Assembly (NCBI GenBank): GCA_003116995.1
Contig: BDSL01000010.1
Location: 868,001-932,000, forward strand
Length of the DNA: 64,000 bases
Source of the DNA: Yamagishiella unicocca
Lineage: Eukaryota > Chlorophyta > Chlorophyceae > Chlamydomonadales > Volvocaceae
Reading direction: 5' to 3'
Below are positions 11,678 through 22,483 of the stretch, piece after piece; positions within the stretch are counted from its first letter, which is position 1; each line of letters opens with the position of its first letter. Below the pieces are notes generated by a model that worked only from the letters and a program-made list of their open reading frames with translations, did not search any database and had not been told where the DNA came from. The translations under genes were made by a program, and so were the position numbers.

Positions 11678-14600
11678 ATGAACGGCTACAAGTCAAATGA
11701 GCAACTATTAAGACAGCAAAACTCAACGAAGGTGCACGAGGCACAGCTGCTGGATGCAAGGAGGCAGCGAAAGGAGACGGATGACCAGCTTCAGGTAATA
11801 AGCTATCACATCAGTTGGGTACATTGGGGAAAAGTCCTCCGTTCGGAGGTACGAACAATGTGTCTGAGAATGCGGCTCGTTACGGGGACGTATTCAGGCT
11901 ATGATGAACCGCATTGCGCACTTGGCGCAAGAGGAGCTACGGTTGGACCGCGACATTGAAGCGGCCCGACGACGAGCCGCGGAGGCGCTTGCCCGGCAGG
12001 CGACCAAGGACTCTGAAATTGCAGCGACAGCTAAAGAGGTGCTCGCCGTGATGCCGGCGGCAGTGCCGTCAAAGCTCAGGCCGCACACGGGTAGGGGCCG
12101 GGGGAAGCGCGACGGAGCGGGGGGGAAGCCACGTCAGACTAGCACCACCTGCATGGCCCCGAACGGCCCTGCTCACAGGACAATGTGAAGGTGAAGGCAG
12201 AGGCTACGCACCACACAGGCTTATGCAGCTGGAGACAGGCGATACTCTGGCGTCGATGGCCGCCCCCAGCCAAGCACCGGCCCGCCCCCAGTGCTGACAT
12301 GCTTTCGGGCAAGTGACAGCGTAGCGCCTAACACCGACCTTCCCCAACCCCGGTTCGACCCGCAGGTCGCTCCAGCCTGCTGGCGTCTCTGTCGGATGGC
12401 GCCTCCGCGTCCTCCGCAGCCTCACCCTCCAGCCTCCGCGGCTCCATGGCCTCTCAGCTCTCCAGCAGGAGCCTGGAGAGCGCCTCGCAGGCATCCGGAG
12501 CGGCATCCGGAGCGGCATCCCCTGGAGCGCAAGGGTCAGGGATGGGGGCGGCGGGAAGCAGCGGCAGCGGGAGTAGCAGCGGGGGGGCATCGGGGCACCC
12601 GCCGCGGGCGCCCAGCGCCTCGCGGGTACGACCAGGGGTGCTGACGGGGCGTACGGCGGATAAAGCCAACAAACTGCCGCCAGGTGAGGGGTGACGAGGA
12701 AGGAAAGCGTTGTGGCACGACACAGGAGGGATAGGGGTTGCGAGGGAAACCCGTGTACACAGAGTGGGGGCTGGGGCTGGGGCTAGGGACTAGGGATAGC
12801 GGTGAGGGTGCTGGGCTAGTTTCTCGACATGACGGACTCGAGCTTCAGGCGGGGCAAGCACGTGTTGGGGCAGTGAGGAGCATGGCCGGCGGGCCAGCAT
12901 TCTGACGACAGGTATGCCAGCGTTGGCGGCACTCAGCGTTGGCGGCACTCAGCGTTGGCGGCACTCAGCGTTGGCGTCACTCAGCGTTGGCGGCACTCAG
13001 CTGCTTATGTTGTCGAATAGTCACTAGGCTGGACGCTTTGCCGCGATGCCATTCGTTTCATGACGGCCAGGACGGATTGGAAGCTCGTCTCGCGTCAGCG
13101 GCTGATGCTGTGTGCTGGACACGGATGCCGTGTGCTGGACACGTCTGCGGCGCTGTGAGCTGGACACGTGTGCGGCGCTAGCACGTCGCTGCCCTGCCTG
13201 GCCCTGGCCCTGGCCTGAGCCCCCACCACGGGTTTCCCTCGAACCCACCGCGCTTCTCCCTTCCCTGGTCCCACCACCACCAGCACGGGTACACGGGTTT
13301 TCTTTGCAACCACCACCAACATCAACACCCAGTACTGCACGGCCCAACGCAGTGGGGCCAACCGCCGGAGCTGCGACTCTGCGGGCGCCCTCCCCTGGAG
13401 CCCGGTCCGGCACCGCCTCCCGGCCCGGCACCGCCTCCCGGCCCGCCACCGCTGGCAGCCGCTCCAGAGCCTCGTCCGGGTCGCCCCCCGGCTCCGCCAC
13501 CCCTTCGTCTCGGAGGCCCTCATCGGACTCGCCGCCGGTCTCCAGCAGCTCAGCAGCCGCGGCGGCAGCGCAACAGCTGCGCCCGACCCACGGGTCGGCG
13601 GGCGCTTCCAGCGCCGCCGACTTCCCGGCCTCGCTGCACGCCGCGTGCTCTTCCCAAGGGGGGGGCATGCAGCAGCTCTCGGGGCCAGGGTCGGGACAGG
13701 GCGGCGGCGGCGGCTGCGACCTGCATGGCGACTTGCCGGCGGTCGGCGGTGCGCTGGCGGCCTCCTCCTCCGGCCGCAACGCCATGACTGTCATCCACGC
13801 CGCCCACGCGGCGGAGCTGGATGGAGAGGTGATCGAGGAGCTGCAGGGCAGCCGGGCGGCAGGTGGCGGCAGCGGCGGCGGCGGCGGCTCCGGGGGACCG
13901 TCGGGGCTGCAGGAGTTTGCGACGGAGAGCGGGCGGAAGGTGGTGCAGGTCAAGGCCAGCCGACGCGGCGAAGGTGGGTGCTGACCTGCTTGCTGAAGGG
14001 CCGGGTGGGTGGGGACCGTAGGCGTCGCAGGCCCAGGATGCCACGCGGCTACCGGTACCTGTGGAAGGGCCGCCCGCACGACGCCCCGAGCATGCTCAGG
14101 GCAGGGCCCGCACGACGCCCCAAGCGTGCTTAGGGCAGGGCCCGCACGACGCCCCAAGCGTGCTTAGGGCAGGGCCCGCACGACGCCCCGAGCATGCTTA
14201 GGGCAGGGCCCGCACGACGCCCCGAGCATGCTTAGGGCAGGGCCCGCACGACGCCCCAAGCGTGCTTAGGGCAGCGCCCGCACGACGCCCCAAGCGTGCT
14301 TAGGGCAGGGCCCGCAGGACGCCCCAAGCGTGCTTAGGGCAGGGCCCGCACGACGCCCAGAGCGTGCTTAGGGCAGGGCCCGCACGACGCCCCGAGCATG
14401 CTTAGGGCAGGGCTCGCACGACGCCCCAAGCGTGCTTAGGGCAGGGCCCGCACGACGCCCCGAGCATGCTTAGGGCAGGGCCCGCACGGCGTCCCGAGCA
14501 TGCTTAGGGCAGGGCCCGCACGACGCCCCAAGCGTGCTTAGGGCAGGGCCCGTACGAGGCCCAGTACGCGCCGCCTTTCCTCCCATGGTTCGGCAGCTCG

Positions 14601-14998
14601 GCACCCCTCCCGCTGTGCCGTGCTCTGGCCGCGTGCGCGCCGCTGCTCGTTGTCCCAAAGGCGCCTCCATGCCTCCTCCCCCGCATGCCGGCCCTCTTGC
14701 CTCCTCCCCCCCATGCCGGCCCGCTTGACGCTCATCCTCGGGAAGGGCGTTGACACCATCGGCTGTGTCCGTGCCAAACTCAGGCGCCACCGTGTCAGCT
14801 GCGGGCGTAGGCTGGGGCATGGGCAGCCGAGGCGGAGCAGTGGCTGCTATGGCGCCGAAGGAGGCCAGGCAGAACCAGGCGGAGCTGGCAAAGAAGCAAC
14901 AGATATGGAAGGTCCGGAAGACGTTTGGGCTGGAGCCCACGCCCATGTCGGATCGGTCAGCGCAGGTGGAGGAGGTCGGTGCGGGGGCGTGGCAGTAG
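11678..14998 (+). CDS. Unknown coiled-coil and low-complexity protein, 487 aa, 5 exons
   Basis: Exons 11678-11794, 11898-12090, 12366-12683, 13353-13973, 14784-14998 join in agreeing phases and end in TAG. Residues 1 to about 100 are charged and helical (MNGYKSNEQLLRQQN..., then QEELRLDRDIEAARRRAAEA), a likely coiled coil. The middle 300 residues are Ser-, Ala-, Pro- and Gly-rich and probably disordered, with an alternating SRPGTASRPATAGSR segment. The last 70 residues are charged again (APKEARQNQAELAKKQQIW). I do not recognise the family. A role in cilia or basal bodies would fit such composition but nothing proves it. A TGTAA signal lies 231 nt after the stop. The last intron carries a 34-bp minisatellite. 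Intron 3 has opposed family-E repeats at its two ends. Confidence 0.72.
12736..12765 (+). mobile_element. Family-E repeat after a donor; inverted partner at 13262-13312
   Basis: GGTTGCGAGGGAAACCCGTGT lies about 50 bases after the donor at 12684. The inverse, GTACACGGGTTTTCTTTGC then AACC, lies about 40 bases before the acceptor at 13352. The same intron is therefore bounded by an inverted pair. Confidence 0.6.
12919..12999. repeat. 16-bp tandem repeat in an intron
   Basis: Five copies of AGCGTTGGCGGCACTC in intron 3 of the 11.7-15.0 kb gene. Confidence 0.9.
14085..14560. repeat. 34-bp minisatellite in an intron
   Basis: About 14 tandem units of 34 bp, each beginning ACGCCCCRAGCRTGCTTAGG and ending in GGGCCCGCACG. 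Single-base variants alternate between units (AAGCGTGC or GAGCATGC). It lies wholly inside the last intron of the 11.7-15.0 kb gene. Confidence 0.95.
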
Positions 14999-16408
14999 GC
15001 GGCAGGGAGCGGCGCTAGCCAATGAGTTGTGCGACTTTGTAGTATTGATCAATGAATGTGGATGGGGAACACTACCGTATATGAAGCACTGTTAAGAGGG
15101 ACTGTCTGGCATGGGAGGCTGAGTACTTGGATACGCACGAGTGAGCGTCACGGCCGTGGGGCACGACGAAATGGCGATGGGGGCAGGATGAAACACCGGT
15201 AGGCTGCAGACGAGAAACCTCTGTTACTGTAATCAGGACAACGCGATGCGGGCGTAAATGCAGTGGTTAGTGTGGGTCATTGGAGTCAGGTCGAACAATG
15301 CTTGCCGAATCGTCCACGGTGCTACGTGGTGGGGCCGTCCAATGCATAATGCAATAGTGTAGACTGAGTTAGCAGTCGTTAATAAACAACGGTGATGTGC
15401 GATACAACATGGCTTCTATGCCGGTGGTTGTTTTAGACTGAGGCCCATTTGAGGTGCTGCGGAGGACGCCTCAGTGGGCGGTCATCAGCTGTTGCGGGGT
15501 TTCAACAGGTGTGCAACGGCGATGCAAGTAACCTGTTGCATCGTATGAACGGAAGAAGCCAGGCGTGTCTATCAGGCTCTTAACCACCTGCTTGCAAACC
15601 GCTTCCAATTCACCTGCTTGCCGACTCATTCCAGTTAAGGTGCATACCGCAGCGTATCAAAAACATTCGCAGCCACGGGTTGGACCACCATTACAGTGCA
15701 TGGCGATGGGACTTCAAATAGCAGCTTGCGGACTGCATCTGCATCAAGCACTATGACTTCATGCACTTTTGTGTCGTCGTGCTATGCCGCTCAAGCATGC
15801 CTGCTGAGACAGCATCATAAATACACCTGCACTCTCACCACAACGTTGCTTATGGTTCGGGATATCGGGAAACTGGATTCAATGCATAATGACAATTACG
15901 AAGCGATGGCCCGACTCCTCGGCTGGACGCCACACAAAAATACCACACACTGACTATTGTACACACTTCCGGCAGTCGGCAGTCAGCATACCGCCTCCGT
16001 GCCAACAACAGAAACACAAACACTAAAACTTGTTGCCTGTGCGATTACCGGATGGAAGCATGCGTGTGGCCGGCAAGCACGCAGCACGCAGAACTGAATT
16101 TAGCTAGCTGTGCGTTTTGTACTACATTTTGCACAATCTGTACCCTCTACCTGCAAAATGCAGGGACACAAAGCATCCGGAAGAATTTGGTTAAGTTTGA
16201 CCGCGATGCGCAGCAGGCGCCGCGCAACCTGCCTCTAGCACCTGTCGACACAGGCGACACTTCCCTCCACCCGAACACTCCTGAATCTACCACCTCGAAA
16301 CGCATCCCTCCCGCACTCTACGCCTCGCCGCAGCTCCTCCACCTGGCCACATCTTCTATGACAAGTCTCGCCACCGACCAGCTGCAGCACTTGCCCCTGG
16401 ACATGCCA
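14999..16408. other. Convergent intergenic region
   Basis: Lies between two genes whose 3' ends face each other. TGTAA at 15229-15233 (plus) fits the upstream gene. TTACA at 15691-15695 (TGTAA on minus) could serve the bZIP gene 0.7 kb beyond its stop. ORFs of up to 85 codons here have no recognisable product. Confidence 0.55.
15229..15233 (+). terminator. Candidate polyadenylation signal TGTAA
   Basis: TGTAA, the usual chlamydomonad polyadenylation signal, lies 231 nt after the stop of the coiled-coil gene. Confidence 0.5.
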
Positions 16409-17769
16409 CTAGCAGCAGGACACGGGGATCGCGGATGGTGCGTCCGCCGGTGCCGGCTGCGTGCCCTTCGTCGCGTACACCAGCTCCCGGCAGCAGCAGG
16501 TCAGCGTGCGGCTGATGTGCTGGACGACCGCATCCGACATGAGCGGCAGCGGCTGCTGGCCTTGTTGCGGCGCCCCAGGCGCGCCTCCCGGGACCTCCGC
16601 CAGCGCCTCCTTGATAATCGCCAGCAGCCTGTCGCTGAGCGCCTGCGGGTCCAGACCCGCGATTGTGGATGAGCGCAGCTGCTGTCGTTGAGCCTCAAGC
16701 GTCTGCTGCTGCTCGACCATCTGCCGCTCCTGCGCCGCGCACTTGTCCTGCTGCGCCTTGAGCACCACGGACGCCTGTCTCAGCTGGTGCTGCACCTGCA
16801 ACAGAGCCGCGTCCTTGGCGCCAACCTGCTGGCTCAGCTCCTGCGTGGTGGCCCGCAGCTCGGCGTTTTCGTTCTCCAAGAAGGACAGCCTGTCCATCTG
16901 GCTCTGGAGCGACCCGACCGTGCACTGCAGCGCCTGGACCTTCTCCTTCTTCCGCTGCCTGGAATATGCGGAGGGTGCGCATCACGCGGGGCACACGTAA
17001 GTGGGCAGACGGGTGGCGAGCGCGACCTGAGAAACACATGGGAGGCGGTGACTTGTGGATAAGCGCACCGTGTATGCCGCGTGGTGCAGTCGTTAAGTCC
17101 CAGGGCGAGTACCTTCTTGTTGTTTGTTCGACAGTTACCGCATACAGTCGGGGGCGCAGAAATACCAACCGTAGGCCAGGAACACACACGCTCCCGGTCT
17201 CGAAATGCGCGGGCTTCCCGAAGTCAGCTCACCGGTATCGCTGTTGCGCCAAGCGATTAAGGACTTGTTGCCGCTCGGTGCGCGTGCGTCGTCGCCGCTT
17301 TGCCGTTCCTGTTCGACCGACCTCCTCATCGTCCTCATCCTGAGAAAGAATCGCTGCAGAGCTGGTGGTTGGTAGCTCCTCGGCCCTTGCAGGAGGACAA
17401 CGCGAGGCAGCAACGTTGTCAGCTCCCCGACCGCAGGTGAATCCATTCTTGCACCGGCAAGCCCCAGCAAACTGAAGATTACTCACTTAATATCCTGCTC
17501 ATCGCTGTATGAATGAGGCATTTCCAGTCGGCTGGCAATGGCCTCCAGCTCGCCTGCACATACAGGAAGCGACACGTATGGTCTCTCTCTCTTCTGCCAG
17601 GTGCCCGCCAACGCAGATATTGCCAACCAAAGCTACAAGCAGGAGCCAATGTTGACCTACCCAGGAACGGCTGCTCCAAGCCCGTGCCCACGAAGCAAGC
17701 TCCCTCCAAGTAGCCAGCCAGGTCGGAAGACAGCGAGCCCAGAGGGTCGTTGAGGCCCAGGTCCTCCAT
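16409..17769 (-). CDS. bZIP transcription factor, 292 aa, 4 exons
   Basis: Exons 17769-17661, 17553-17487, 17385-17233, 16958-16409 join in agreeing phases from ATG to TAG. An acidic N-terminal segment (LSQDEDDEEVG) precedes a basic region, KRRRRTRTERQQVLNRLAQQ then RYRQRKKEK, with the bZIP Asn-x7-Arg signature (NRLAQQRYR). A leucine-zipper-like coiled coil with heptad-spaced hydrophobic residues follows (VGSLQSQMDRLSFLENENAE), then a long Gln-rich helix and a C-terminal domain (LSDRLLAIIKEALAE...). The intron after exon 3 interrupts the basic region directly after the N-x7-R motif. The NRxAQQRYR form is common in algal bZIPs. The target genes are unknown. It is divergent from the FN3-CS gene, with about 0.5 kb between their candidate starts. 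Confidence 0.9.
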
Positions 17770-18254
17770 GGCTATGCTCTGGACTCTGCTGCCTGCGCTA
17801 GCGTGTGCGCTGTGGATGCTACTGTGTAGGCGAAGATACCGCGCGGAAACGGAACTCGCCTATGAACGAGCTGCTGCTATGTCCTTACGTTAATATTCCG
17901 TGCAATGAGGCAAATACTTCAGGCAATACAGGCAATTGCACATTTGTGTGAATCCGCCGGCATGTATGCGTTGTGTCTCATGTAATGCCAGTCCAATCCG
18001 TACGCAAAGAGGTTTCGAGAGGGGGGCCAGCGGGCATCTTGCCACATTCTGCGATCGTAACATTTTCTTTACATTGGATGTATGCATTTGATTCCACGGG
18101 TGTGGATTGTGAGCCCCTGACTGCAAGATCAACGAAGTAGTTCCCAAAAGGCGCATTCTATGCAAGCCCAGCTACCCGGAATTCCGAACACTTAGGCCTG
18201 CTAATAACTTGTGTACCAAAGAGCAAGAAACCGAGTAGAACTGCTTCCGCTCCG
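17770..18254. other. Divergent intergenic region
   Basis: Lies between the bZIP start (minus) and the candidate first exon at 18255 (plus). It probably holds both promoters. No convincing TATA box was seen. Confidence 0.45.
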
Positions 18255-18437
18255 ATGGCATGGCTTCCAAATTTCAGGCGGCTTCGCCGGAAAGTCGGCA
18301 AGGAGCTGACCGAGATGCGCTTGTTCTTCACAGATCTAGTGTTGTTCTCGATCAGCTACGTGAAACAGTTTCTGTACGAGTCGACCCTGCCCGTCACAAG
18401 GCGGTTTCTGAGCAGGCGAGTGCCGCGTGAATACTAG
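18255..18437 (+). CDS. Small ORF, or first exon of the FN3-CS gene
   Basis: ATG ORF of 60 codons, basic and helical with a hydrophobic stretch (LFFTDLVLFSISYV). Read alone it ends in TAG. If spliced at 18373 (CT|GTACGA) its phase fits the acceptor before 18725, giving an N-terminus for the FN3-CS protein. The donor is weak, so a separate small protein or a chance ORF remain possible. Confidence 0.4.
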   Translation: MAWLPNFRRLRRKVGKELTEMRLFFTDLVLFSISYVKQFLYESTLPVTRRFLSRRVPREY

Positions 18438-18724
18438 CCTGGCTCGGGCTTCGCCGTCCAATAGGAACTAGGCGGGTGGGTTGCGGAGGCAAGGCGGAAG
18501 CGGCAATCGCGAAGGGGAAGGGTGCTCCGTCGGTGTCCGGGGTTTGCAGGTGTTTTTACTGAAACCTCTTGCACTTCATCAACGTACCGGCCCAGCAGCC
18601 GCACGCACATATCCTGATGCTTGGACAGGCGGACGCCACCACAGCGTAGCTACCTGTCCCCACACCTACCACCCCAAATCGAGCTCTCCGGCATGGTTTC
18701 CTAACCACCCCCCACAACACGCAG

Positions 18725-21700
18725 GCGGCCCACGGCGCCGAAGGTGCAGGTCAAGGACGTGAGGTGCAAGCGGGTGAGGTGGCGGCAGCTGGCAGCGGAG
18801 GCGCGGGGACCGGGGACTGGGCTGGGGGAGGAGGGGATGGAGGGGGGTCGGGGGTGCGGTATGGACTCCAGGGGCCCCTCACCTCACAGGCGGGGGAGCG
18901 CTCGGGAGTGGATCGGTCGGAAGGGTGCCGTCAGGCGGGGTGGGGGTCAGAGGGTATGATGGCGTGGATGTGGGGCAGGCGGGGGTTGCACCTTGTCGCG
19001 GGAGGATCAGGTTGCAGGAGGGGTGAGGACGCCTTGCCGGCATCTGCCGCCTCCAGCACCCAACCATCCCCCAACGACCTCCCCCGTTTCTGAAGGAAAC
19101 CCAGAAACCCAGCCCGCGGTTCATGATCTCCCTTGCCGCTCCGGCTGCACCGCAACCGCAACCTGTTCCGTGGCGCAGATCCGGCTGCAGATAGACTCGT
19201 CGTACTCCTCGCCCTTTAACGTGGAGGATTTTGAGGTGGAATGGCGGCCAGAGACAGACCCACCGACGGAGTGGACAACCGTAGGGTGGGTCGGGGAACG
19301 AGGGAGAGGTCTACTTAGGGGTAAAAGGAAGATCCGTGTGCGAGACAAAAACCGTTTAGGACAGACGTTTCGAGACGTCTACTTAGGGGCGGGAGGGGCG
19401 GGGAGGGGAACGGCGACGGCAGTCGAGAGGGGGATGGCTAGGGGGGTCGTGGGTGGATCGCTAGGGGTTCGGGGGGTCAGCGGGTTTTCGAGGGGCCGGC
19501 GCTTTCGGGGAGGGGCGGGATGTGGGGAGGGGCGGGATGTGGGGAGGAGATGTCTGGGGACGGGGGCCGGAGGGGGGTTTAAACGGGTGGCCGCAGGGGC
19601 CAGCCTGGTGCTGCGAACGAAGAGGTTTCGGGGGGAGGGCGGGACTCCTCTCGAACAGAGCGCACCAGCGGATGAGAACGAACGATTTCTTCGCGCTTGG
19701 TGGTATCGCCACCCACACTCCCTGCGGCAACAGCTTCCCCCTCGATATTGCGTGTCAGCTGGGTTCGGATGATGGCCGACCCGACCCGTACACGGTGGCC
19801 CCAGTACTGGGGCCCCACCTCCCGCCAGTGATTCGTCTCCTCTCGTCTGTGTCGTCGCACCCACGGGCTTCCTCTCCCCCGACACCCGCTGTCGCAGGAG
19901 AAGCGACCTCACCGCACGCACAGTAGCGCGCCTCAAGCAGGATACGCCGTACGAGTTCCGCGTGCGGGCGTGGAGCAGCCGGGGCTGCAGCGGGTGAGCG
20001 GGTGAGGGGCAGAGGGCAGGAGGGTGGGGGGCAGCGGGCAGGAGGGTGGGGGGCAGCGGGCAGGAGGGTGGGGGGCGGGCAAGAGGATGGATGGAGGGGA
20101 AGGGGAAGAGGGTTTTGTGGAGGGGGAGGGGGTGAGAGGGGATGTGAGGGGGGCTGCCGCGGAGGGTGTCAAGCCGGTTGGAGGCCCACGATCAGGCGGG
20201 CGGCCTGTAAGGGGAGAGGAGCAAAGCTGGGGAAGCGACGTGAGGAAGGAAGGGAGCGATGCACGGGCGCCGGTGTAGCTTCTTGTGAGGTGGGGTGTGT
20301 ACTTGGGTGGTGAGGTAGCCGCTCCTTGGTTGAAGGCGGGTTGCAGGGAAAAACCCTGTACGAAGGGTTGCAGGGAAAAACCCCGTACGAAGGGTTGCAG
20401 GGAAAAACCCTGTACGAAGGGTTGCAGGGAAAAACCCCGTACGAAGGGTTGCAGGGAAAAACCCTGTACGAAGGGTTGCAGGGAAAAACCCTGTACGAAG
20501 GAAAAAGGGTGAAGGAGGGTGGTGCTCTTTGCCCCGTGCGTCTCCATGTTGCCTCCCATTGAACCATGACGCATACCCGAGATACCGGTATCATGATTTC
20601 GGAGCCCAGGCATGTGTTCTTGTCGCAGCCGAGGGGATGGTGGGTGCATGCTGGGGGAGGGCGGGGGCCCTGTCTCGCCCCGGTGGGCCGGATGGCGTCG
20701 AAAACCCCCTTCCCCCACCCGTTTCCCCACCCTCCTTCCCCTCCCCCCACCCGTTTCCCCGCCCTCCCTCCCCTTCCGCAGCTGGACCGCACCCATCAGC
20801 AGCCGCACCAAGCTGGACCCAACAATTGCCGACGGCGGCGGGTACGGCCCGGGCGGTCCCGACAAGTCGTACAGCTGGACGCAGAGCGCTTCGGAGGTGT
20901 GCGTCATGTTCAAGGTACGGCAGCTCGGGGGCCGGGGAGCGGCCGGGAAGGGCGGGGGTGCGGCAAGCGGATGGTAGAGAGGAGCCTCGTGGTCGGGGGG
21001 GAGGCATGGGCTACGGCTGCTGCGGGGAGGTGCAAAAAAGAAACCAGGGGGAGGGGGCAGCTGGGGAGGGGGGGTCAAAAATAACCGGTTACTCGACGTG
21101 TGAAGTGTAGTTGGCGCATAGGCTTCGGACACGCGGTTGTGTGAGCGTGGGGGTGGGGGGGGGCCAGTACTGCGGCGGTGGGAGGGGGTGTACTGTAGGG
21201 CTGCATGCAGCACACAGCAGCAACCCCCCCCCACACACACACACAGACAGGATTCGGGATCCTGGATTCGGGATACAGCGAGGTGTTGGGCCGGGCTCAC
21301 AACATCTCGATGAGTCCCAACTCCCGCCGGGGCGGGTCTAGCTAATCACCACCACCCACCCTTCTGTACCCGCCGCCCCGGCCGCTCAGCTTCCCCTCGG
21401 CTCCTCCAAGCGCGACATCGGCCTCGTACTAAAGCCCGACTCCCTGTCGGTCAGTCACCGTGAAGAAGTGCTTCTGGGGGGCGAGCTGTACGGCACCGTA
21501 CGGAGCTGGGACAACGGGTCGTTCTGGGAGCTGACGAAGGAGAGGGACCACATGGTGGGGACCGGGGACGGGGAGGAGGTTGGTCAGAGGGCCTAAGCGT
21601 GTTTGGAGATCGTTAACCATTTCATTGCCAATGTTCTACTTGTGTGAGTCCACTCCTTGTGTGAAGCGAACAATTGTCCCTTTCTCGCCGATAATGTTTT

Positions 21701-22110
21701 TTGCTATGTGTACATGACGGCGCCAAGCTTCTATGCGCCGCGACTGCTCTTGTCATACATGGCTCGCGCGGTTGTCGCATTCATTTTGTCAATATTGTTC
21801 AACCATGGTTGTCCACCTAACTAACTTTATTGCGCACTATGGCCTGATATCAACAATACCGCTTTCTATCTGCCCTTTTGCTTATGTATATGTACAGCTG
21901 CTCTCAGTGACCTTGGAGAAGCAAGTGAAATCTTTGGCGCCCAAGTTCGACTACTGGCGATCGGTGGTGCTGGGGCATCCCGAAATTGACACGCATCAGA
22001 TTGTATCGGACGGGCAGGCCACTCGCATGCTGGACCCGGGGCAGCTGGACCCATATCAGCTGCACAACATGGGGCTGGGCCATCTCAGTGGCGGGCCTCG
22101 CGCGATGTGA
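18725..22110 (+). CDS. Fibronectin-III plus CS (p23/NudC-like) domain protein, 6 exons supported
   Basis: Exons 18725-18773, 19179-19285, 19898-19993, 20782-20914, 21390-21554, 21898-22110, with agreeing phases. Exons 1-4 encode one FN3-like fold: RPTAPKVQVKDVRCKR, then VEDFEVEWRPETDPPTEW, then TPYEFRVRAWSSRG and GWTAPISSRT. Exons 4-6 encode a CS domain: SYSWTQSASEVCVMFK, KRDIGLVLKPDSLSV, GGELYGTVRSWDNGSFWEL, LLSVTLEKQ, then FDYWRSVVLGHPEIDT, as in NudC-type co-chaperones, where the Trp-containing WxSVVxGxPEID end is typical. Likely an HSP90/HSP70-linked adaptor in the cytosol (inferred from the CS family). The first supported exon starts in phase 2, so an upstream exon exists. TGTAA lies 99 nt after the stop. 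Confidence 0.87.
19318..19378 (+). mobile_element. Family-A repeat after a donor (reverse form)
   Basis: GGAAGATCCGTGTGCGAGAC, then AAAAACCGTTTAGGACAGACG. It lies 32 bases after the donor at 19286 and is the reverse complement of the form found before acceptors. Confidence 0.65.
20003..20085 (+). repeat. 22-bp tandem repeat starting beside a 5' splice site
   Basis: About three copies of a 22-bp unit, GGGCAGGAGGGTGGGGGGCA plus GC, beginning directly after the GTGAGC donor at 19994 of the FN3-CS gene. Confidence 0.8.
20338..20500 (+). repeat. 27-bp tandem repeat
   Basis: Six copies of a 27-bp unit beginning GGGTTGCAGGGAAAAACCCT. The unit resembles the family-E intron-edge repeat, so this looks like a local expansion of one such element within an intron. 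Confidence 0.9.
21066..21110 (+). mobile_element. Family-D repeat in the 5' part of an intron (reverse form)
   Basis: GGTCAAAAATAACCGGTTAC, then TCGACGTG. This is the reverse complement of the copy at 6835-6866, which precedes an exchanger acceptor. Confidence 0.6.
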
Positions 22111-22208
22111 TATAGAGCTACGGTGTTACTATTATTGATGTGCCTCGTTAACATCGTGTGTTGACGATCGTGAAACTATGCACACAGCTAGGCTGGTATG
22201 CTCCATGA

Positions 22209-22213
22209 TGTAA
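22209..22213 (+). terminator. Candidate polyadenylation signal TGTAA
   Basis: Lies 99 nt downstream of the FN3-CS stop codon and 0.27 kb before the FAD6 start on the same strand. Confidence 0.55.
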
Positions 22214-22483
22214 CCACATATGCCGAACTTCTCAACGCTGATTGGCGCGTTGGGCGCGATCATTTCACACCACGTATAAATGGACTGGCCAAATATGTGT
22301 CCGTGACGTGTACATGTACCGCTTCTTGTTGAGTTTTCCAAGCTCCAGGGAGGCCATTGGAATGAGGTGAAGAGTCTGCTTCCACACGTCCAGATACTTT
22401 CCAATTCTCACTATACTTCCTTCGGGTGCTCTTTCTGAGCGCAATTCACCGGCCGTAGATCAGGCCAGACTAGAACGCACGCG